Of a stretch of DNA of 11,918 nucleotides, positions 7,452-11,918 are shown piece after piece. Position 1 is the stretch's first letter. Every line of letters begins with the position of its first letter. Below the pieces are notes generated by a model. That model was not told the origin of the DNA. It searched no databases and saw only the letters and a list, made by a program, of their open reading frames with translations. Position numbers and translations under genes: made by a program. The DNA comes from Lysobacterales bacterium (GTDB lineage: Bacteria > Pseudomonadota > Gammaproteobacteria > Xanthomonadales > SZUA-36): the NCBI GenBank assembly GCA_026196445.1, contig JAPHTE010000074.1, forward strand, positions 1 through 11,918. The letters are read 5' to 3'.

Positions 7452-8828
7452 ATGAATGATGTGCCAAAGAATGATTTTAATATGGTAGCCCAGGCGGTGC
7501 CTGATCGCGATCAGGAATTAGCTGCCCTCGAGGATGCCGCGGGCCAGGCGCTGGAGCATGCCCGCAGCCTGGGCGCTGATAGCGCCGAGGTTTCAGCCAA
7601 CGCCCACCAGGGTCTGGACGTCAGCGTGCGCAAGGGCGAAGTAGAGACCCTCGAGTTTTCCTTGGACCACGGTTTGGCTATCAGCGTTTATATCGGCAAT
7701 AGCAAGGGACATTCAAGCAGCGGCGATTTGCGTAGTGATTCCATCCGGGTATGCGTGGAAAAGGCCATTGATATCGCCCGTTTTACCCAGGCCGACAAGT
7801 GTAATGGCCTTGCGCCTGTCGACCGGTTGGCGCGTGAATTTCCCGATTTCGACCTGTGGCACCCGCGGGCGCTGGATGCAGATCTCACGATGGAAAGGGC
7901 CCTGGCCTGCGAGGCGGCCGGGCTTGGTATGGAAGGCATCAGTAATTCTGACGGGGCGTCTGCGTCCGCCAATTTTGGTTTGAATGTATATGCCAATTCC
8001 ACGGGGTTCTGTGGTCGTCGGGACGGCACGCGTTACGATCAGAGCTGCGTATTGATAGCCGGTGAAGGCGATACCATGCAGCGCGATTACTGGTATGACT
8101 CCAGGCGCGCGTTTGACGACCTGGAGGATGTCGAAATCACCGGGCGGGAGGCGGCCCGTCGTACGCTCAGGCGTCTTGGCGCCCGGCAGGTACCGACCTG
8201 CGAGGTGCCGGTGCTGTTTGCACCCGAAACCGCCAGTGGCATCGTCAGACACCTGGTTGCCGCCATTTCCGGTAGTGCCTTGTACCGCAACAGCACATTT
8301 CTCAAAGACGCGGCGGGCAGGCAGTTATTTCCGGAATGGGTACAGATATCTGAACGCCCGCACATTCCGCGCGCCCCATCCAGCGCAGCTTTCGACGCCG
8401 AGGGTGTGGCGACCAGTGACCGCGAACTTATCGATAACGGCGTCCTGACCGGTTACGTGCTGGGCAGTTACTCCGCACGCAGGCTGGGGCTGGAAAGCAC
8501 CGGTAACGCCGGTGGTGTGCACAACCTGGTCGTGCAGCCGGGCAGGTACTCCGCACCCGAACTGTTGCGCGTAATGGGAACCGGCCTGCTGGTGACCGAG
8601 TTGATGGGGCAGGGGGTGAGTATCGTGACAGGGGATTATTCCCGTGGCGCGGCGGGCTTCTGGGTCGAAAACGGTGAAATCCAATACCCGGTAGACGAGG
8701 TGACTGTTGCCGGCAACCTCAGGGACATGTTCCTGGCGGTCGAGGCAGTCGGGTCTGACGTGGATGATCGCACGAGTATCCAGACCGGTTCCATCCTGGT
8801 CGGAAAGATGACTGTCGCCGGCTCCTGA
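7452..8828 (+). CDS. tldE: TldE (PmbA), non-catalytic partner of TldD
   Basis: Subunit of the TldD/TldE protease, 458 residues (E. coli PmbA has 450). It has the same fold as TldD but no zinc site. Where TldD has HEAVGH, the corresponding stretch here reads VRHLVAAISG (265-274), which keeps neither the glutamate nor the second histidine, as in E. coli PmbA. Conserved family blocks include FCGRRDGTRYDQSCVLIA, GREAARRTLRRLG, STGNAGGVHNL, GTGLLVTELMGQGVS and SRGAAGFWVENGEI (397-410). The ATG at 7452 is preceded by a fair ribosome site (GGGAG at 7438-7442, 9 bases upstream). It adds about 20 residues of variable N-terminus ahead of the conserved region. The promoter must lie at least partly inside the opposing darP gene, since the gap is so short. 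The next gene starts right at its stop. Confidence 0.95.
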   Translation: MNDVPKNDFNMVAQAVPDRDQELAALEDAAGQALEHARSLGADSAEVSANAHQGLDVSVRKGEVETLEFSLDHGLAISVYIGNSKGHSSSGDLRSDSIRVCVEKAIDIARFTQADKCNGLAPVDRLAREFPDFDLWHPRALDADLTMERALACEAAGLGMEGISNSDGASASANFGLNVYANSTGFCGRRDGTRYDQSCVLIAGEGDTMQRDYWYDSRRAFDDLEDVEITGREAARRTLRRLGARQVPTCEVPVLFAPETASGIVRHLVAAISGSALYRNSTFLKDAAGRQLFPEWVQISERPHIPRAPSSAAFDAEGVATSDRELIDNGVLTGYVLGSYSARRLGLESTGNAGGVHNLVVQPGRYSAPELLRVMGTGLLVTELMGQGVSIVTGDYSRGAAGFWVENGEIQYPVDEVTVAGNLRDMFLAVEAVGSDVDDRTSIQTGSILVGKMTVAGS

Positions 8829-8833
8829 GTGAT

Positions 8834-9604
8834 TTGTTCCGCTTTCTCCGCATAGCCATTTTATTGACCATCCTGCTGGTGGTGGCCGGCCGGCAGTTCC
8901 TGGCCCCGGAGCGATTGAACAGCTGGGATAAACCACTGTGGGTAACCATCTACCCGGTGCTGGTCGAGGCTGACCCGGCAACACGCCGCTACGTCAAGAG
9001 CCTGACACCGCGGGCATTTGACGCCATCAACGAGTTCCTGAAACAACAGGCGGCACGTTATGGGTTTAGCCTGGAACAGCCCGTTGTGATCCAGGTCGCC
9101 GACCCGCTGACGACGGCGCCACCACCAGCCTTGCCGACCGAGAACTCGGGCCTGGGTGTGGCGCTGTGGAGTCTGAAGATGCGCTGGTGGGTCTGGCGGC
9201 ACAGCCGCCAGGACGGCCTTGCACCGGCTGATGCAAAGATGTTCGTCTTGTACCAGCAAAGCAAGCCCGGTCAATTGATGGAACGTTCTGTCGGAGTCAG
9301 GAACGGTGCATTCGGCATCGTCAATGCCGAGGCATCCAGGCAAATGACCGCCCGCAACCGGGTCATCATCACCCATGAATTGCTGCATATTCTCGGGGCC
9401 GTCGACAGGTATGACATGGCCAGCGGCCAACCCCTGGCGCCCGATGGTCTCGCGAATCCACAACAGTCTCCCCTCTACCCGCAGCAACGCGCCGAGATCA
9501 TGGCCGGGCGTATCGCGACTTCCGCCCACGGCTGGCGAAGGCCTGCGACTTTGAAATCCTGCGTGATTGGCGCTGCGACCGCTGCCGAGATTGGCTGGTT
9601 GTAA
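8834..9604 (+). CDS. Putative membrane-anchored metzincin-like zinc protease
   Basis: I cannot name this protein from a characterised family. From the TTG at 8834 it has 256 residues. A hydrophobic segment at about 5-19 after a basic start (FRFLR) suggests a signal anchor with a periplasmic body. H181-E-L-L-H185-I-L-G188-A-V-D191 fits the metzincin zinc signature HExxHxxGxxH/D. Asp as third ligand is known from snapalysin-type enzymes. M223 in AEIMAGR, 32 residues after D191, is a plausible Met-turn. A Trp-rich helix (MRWWVWRH, near 116-123) and a proline-rich patch (TTAPPPALPT) lie between. No ATG is available early in the frame. TTG at 8834 is 5 bases past the tldE stop, and CTG at 8825 would overlap that stop as CTGA. 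Both lack a good ribosome site, so translation coupled to tldE is likely. Peptidase activity is inferred from the motif only. Confidence 0.75.
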   Translation: MFRFLRIAILLTILLVVAGRQFLAPERLNSWDKPLWVTIYPVLVEADPATRRYVKSLTPRAFDAINEFLKQQAARYGFSLEQPVVIQVADPLTTAPPPALPTENSGLGVALWSLKMRWWVWRHSRQDGLAPADAKMFVLYQQSKPGQLMERSVGVRNGAFGIVNAEASRQMTARNRVIITHELLHILGAVDRYDMASGQPLAPDGLANPQQSPLYPQQRAEIMAGRIATSAHGWRRPATLKSCVIGAATAAEIGWL

Positions 9605-9825
9605 AGGTCCGGGGAAAACACAGGCGAGCACTTGTATTTTGAACATCTGCCTTCAAGATTGAAACAGGCATTTGCAAAACACTTTTTCAGGTTTGGTTAC
9701 GGTTGCTCTCGGCCAATTGCAGCCCTTCAACCAATCGCGTGCCAGTGACTCCCGTTAATTATTCTGGTATTTATTTGTTAAACAACTATGCTTAGCTCCA
9801 ATACTGGACACAAAGAAACTTTTCC
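9605..9825 (+). promoter_or_regulatory. AT-richer gap, probable promoter region of the TPR gene
   Basis: A 221-base gap between the putative protease gene and the TolB-like/TPR gene. The last 80 bases are clearly richer in A and T than the surrounding genes, as expected upstream of a separately transcribed gene. A short palindrome TTGTT-A-AACAA lies at 9775-9785. A TATGCT at 9787-9792 could be a -10 box, but I see no convincing -35 at the right distance, so this assignment is weak. The first 130 bases hold nothing I recognise, and no clear terminator with a U-tract follows the stop at 9604. Confidence 0.3.
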
Positions 9826-11718
9826 TTGTCATTTATAAATGAACTAAAACGCCGTAACGTCTTCCGCGTGGGTATTGCCTACGTGCTGATCTGCTGGGTA
9901 CTGTTGCAGGGCGCGGACTTCGCATTAGACCTGATCGGTGCCCCCAACTGGGTGATCCAGGCACTGTTCCTGTTGGTAGCCCTCGGCTTGCCGGCTGTAC
10001 TCGTCTTTGCCTGGGTGTTCGAGATGACTCCGGAAGGTATCAAGCGTGAAACGCAAGTCGACCCCGAGCAATCCATAAGCCCGCATACCGGTAGAAAACT
10101 GGACAGGGTAATAATTGTCTTTCTCGTCCTGGCGGTGGCAGCTTTGCTGGTGGAGCGGTTTGCCAGTCTTCCCGAAGCCGGGAGGTCAGTTTCAAATGAA
10201 GTCGCGGCGCAAAGTCCACGAGAGACAGTTCCAGGGAAACCAACCAACGGGGTCGAAACTTCAGACCGGCAATCTGTTGCCGTGTTGCCATTCGTTGCCA
10301 TGAGTAACGGCCCGGATGATGGGTATTTCGCCGATGGCCTGACCGAGGAGATTCTCAACTCCCTGGCGCAACTACCCGAGTTGCTGGTAACCGCCCGGAC
10401 CTCTGCCTTTACCTTCAAGGACCAGGACGTGCCTGTACAGGAAATAGCAGCGCGGCTGGGAGTGGCAAACATCGTGGAAGGCTCGGTGCGGCGCTCGGGT
10501 GACCGCCTGCGGGTCACGGCCCAGCTGATCCGGGCTAATGACGGTTTCCACCTTTGGTCGAACAACTATGACAGCAGTTCCACCGACACCATCGAAGTGC
10601 AGGAGGATATTGCCGAAAAAATAGCCGTCGCTTTAAACGTCGTGCTGGACGATCACAGGCGCAACCTGATGCAAAGTAGCGGTCTGCGTGACGTCGAGGC
10701 TTTTATCGCCTATCAGAGAGGTCGTGAGCTTTCTGAACAAGCACATAACGGACCCGAAAAAATTGCTGTCGGCCTGGTGCAGGCCAATCAATATTTTGAA
10801 GATGTGCTGGAACGTGTGCCGGATTTTTCAGCGGCCTGGACCTGGCACTCAGACCTGTACGTTCACCAGGTGATTGATGACAGCATGGACCCGCAGACAG
10901 GCACTGATGCACACGCCGACGTCATTGCGACCTTTGAGTTGGCGAAGGCGGATTACGAAAAAGCGATCAGTTTTGCCAAAACACCTTATGAACGCGCCTC
11001 CCTGGAACTTGACCTTGCCTACGTGACCGGCAACTGGCGCGGCATGGCTGACCGGGTCGGGAAGCTGCTTGAACAAACTGGCTGCATTGGCTCGCTCTGG
11101 TATGAGGCCGTTTCCTTGCCTTATGGTTTTGCAGAACGGATGTATCCCAAAATGGAGGAACTCGTGGTATGCGACCCACTGGCTGCTTCGAATTGGCAAT
11201 CGCTGGCACGGACCCAAGTTTGGACGCATGACCCCGATGGTGTGATAGAAGCCACCCTACGCGGTCTGGCTGTTGTGGATAGTGATAGCCTGGTTGCAGA
11301 ACTGGCCAAGGGATTGATACTCAAGGGCCAGAATGACAAGGCCCAAGCTGAGTTGGACACGCGCATCAAGTCGGTGGACAACGCGGAGTCACTGCTCGTG
11401 GAGGTCACCGCTGCCCTTGGTCACCGTGAACAGGCTGATGCCCTGTTCGAGGAGTATCGTGGTTCACAACATGAAAATGGCTGGAACACGCTGGCGATGT
11501 ATGCATGGACCGGCGACCGCGAAAATGCCAACCGGCTGGCCGCCGATTTCGATCAACACCCGTTTGGTCATATTGTGTTGTCCATCTCCGTGCTGGTTTG
11601 CGAATGCGGCGAGCCATGGGACCTGTCAGCAACCCCGGTTTTTGCGGAGAAGATCAAGGAATCCGGCTTGAACTGGCCACCGTCATCCCCGCTGACGTTT
11701 CCATTCAAGGACTGGTAA
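9826..11718 (+). CDS. Membrane-anchored TolB/FlgO-like and TPR-repeat protein
   Basis: Protein of 630 residues in a family often annotated as TolB-like or TPR protein and related to the non-cyclase parts of some class III adenylate cyclase proteins. The exact job is unknown. The N-terminus MSFINELKRRNVFRVGIAY is the family signature, and this fixes the rare TTG at 9826 as the start. Three hydrophobic segments lie at about 16-37, 43-65 and 95-109, with the conserved FEMTPEGIKRE between the second and third. A linker leads to a TolB/FlgO-like domain at about 150-270: SVAVLPF, then DDGYFADGLTEEILNSLAQL, then NIVEGSVRRSGDRLRVTAQLI. The rest, to the C-terminus, is helical with degenerate TPR-like repeats (ANQYFEDVLERVPDFSAAWT near 325-344). 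No cyclase, kinase or winged-helix domain is visible. Many such proteins have one, so this member may act as a scaffold or sensor. Confidence 0.8.
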   Translation: MSFINELKRRNVFRVGIAYVLICWVLLQGADFALDLIGAPNWVIQALFLLVALGLPAVLVFAWVFEMTPEGIKRETQVDPEQSISPHTGRKLDRVIIVFLVLAVAALLVERFASLPEAGRSVSNEVAAQSPRETVPGKPTNGVETSDRQSVAVLPFVAMSNGPDDGYFADGLTEEILNSLAQLPELLVTARTSAFTFKDQDVPVQEIAARLGVANIVEGSVRRSGDRLRVTAQLIRANDGFHLWSNNYDSSSTDTIEVQEDIAEKIAVALNVVLDDHRRNLMQSSGLRDVEAFIAYQRGRELSEQAHNGPEKIAVGLVQANQYFEDVLERVPDFSAAWTWHSDLYVHQVIDDSMDPQTGTDAHADVIATFELAKADYEKAISFAKTPYERASLELDLAYVTGNWRGMADRVGKLLEQTGCIGSLWYEAVSLPYGFAERMYPKMEELVVCDPLAASNWQSLARTQVWTHDPDGVIEATLRGLAVVDSDSLVAELAKGLILKGQNDKAQAELDTRIKSVDNAESLLVEVTAALGHREQADALFEEYRGSQHENGWNTLAMYAWTGDRENANRLAADFDQHPFGHIVLSISVLVCECGEPWDLSATPVFAEKIKESGLNWPPSSPLTFPFKDW

Positions 11719-11743
11719 CGCAGGGCAGGTCAGAAGTCAGGAC

Positions 11744-11918
11744 TTATTTGTCAGCTATCCGTTGCTGGAATTCCCTGTTCAACTCTATGGCGCGCTCTTG
11801 CGCCAGGTTTAAATTTGCAGGCGAGAGTCTGCTGGCAGCAATGTCGCGGTTGTTGATTGCGCCGTCGTCGCCGGAATTCGCTGCAAGGCTTGACCAAACA
11901 TATGCTTCAATATCACTT
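11744..11918 (-). CDS. C-terminal end of a Sel1-repeat protein, cut by window edge
   Basis: Read on the reverse strand from the window edge, a frame is open for 57 codons and ends in TAA (bases 11746-11744). The first residues, EAYVWSSLAANSGD, match the typical end of a Sel1-like repeat (A-Y-x-W-x-x-L-A-A-x-x-G). They are followed by NNRDIAASRLSPANLNLAQERAIEL in short stretches, the usual closing segment of Sel1 proteins: an NRD motif, then a 'LSPxxLxxAQ' helix. The start and most of the protein lie beyond the window. Sel1 proteins are alpha-helical solenoids that mediate protein contacts, often in the periplasm. It converges on the TPR gene with only 25 bases between the two stops and no strong terminator hairpin visible. 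Confidence 0.75.
   Translation of the reverse strand, partial: SDIEAYVWSSLAANSGDDGAINNRDIAASRLSPANLNLAQERAIELNREFQQRIADK

Noticed and set aside
8861..9646. Reverse-strand open frame of 261 codons over the putative protease gene
   Set aside because: The forward product has a signal anchor, a zinc signature and a Met-turn in order. The reverse product has none of these and reads as non-coding composition.
11734..11745. AAGTC-AG-GACTT hairpin between the TPR and Sel1 genes as a terminator
   Set aside because: The loop would have only two bases, the stem is AT-containing and short, and there is no U-tract, so it is too weak to call.

Overview
The window carries conserved chromosomal genes of a gammaproteobacterium. 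The visible RNase G, YhdP, TldD, DarP and TldE (PmbA) proteins all match the E. coli proteins closely along their length. The gene order resembles the one I recall from Pseudomonas-type genomes: rng, yhdP, tldD, darP (reverse strand), tldE. In E. coli these genes sit at two separate places. The membrane-anchored TolB-like/TPR protein near the right end belongs to a family I associate with marine, Woeseia-like gammaproteobacteria. That placement is an impression, not a result.

Layout: bases 1-1194 hold the 3' four fifths of rng. A 180-base gap follows, carrying a 12-base inverted repeat with arms 114 bases apart. yhdP (1375-5241) and tldD (5324-6766) continue on the + strand. A compact MITE- or REP-like element with perfect 12-base inverted ends (6776-6890) fills the gap between tldD and the convergent darP (6898-7422, - strand). 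tldE (7452-8828) diverges from darP across only 29 bases. A short gene for a membrane-anchored protein (about 8834-9604) is packed against the tldE stop. It carries a metzincin-type zinc signature. After a 221-base AT-richer gap comes a 630-residue TolB/FlgO-like and TPR membrane protein (9826-11718). The last 175 bases hold the C-terminal end of a Sel1-repeat protein on the - strand, cut by the window edge.

How the genes fit together: rng handles RNA processing, yhdP lipid movement to the outer membrane, and darP 50S ribosome maturation. tldD and tldE encode the two halves of one zinc protease. The putative protease after tldE is the part of the window most likely to hold undescribed biology. 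It is probably co-expressed with tldE and has HExxHxxGxxD plus a plausible Met-turn, but I do not know a characterised member. Nothing here looks like a defence system, prophage, CRISPR array or large mobile element. No tRNA or rRNA gene was seen. No gap without a gene exceeds 221 bases.
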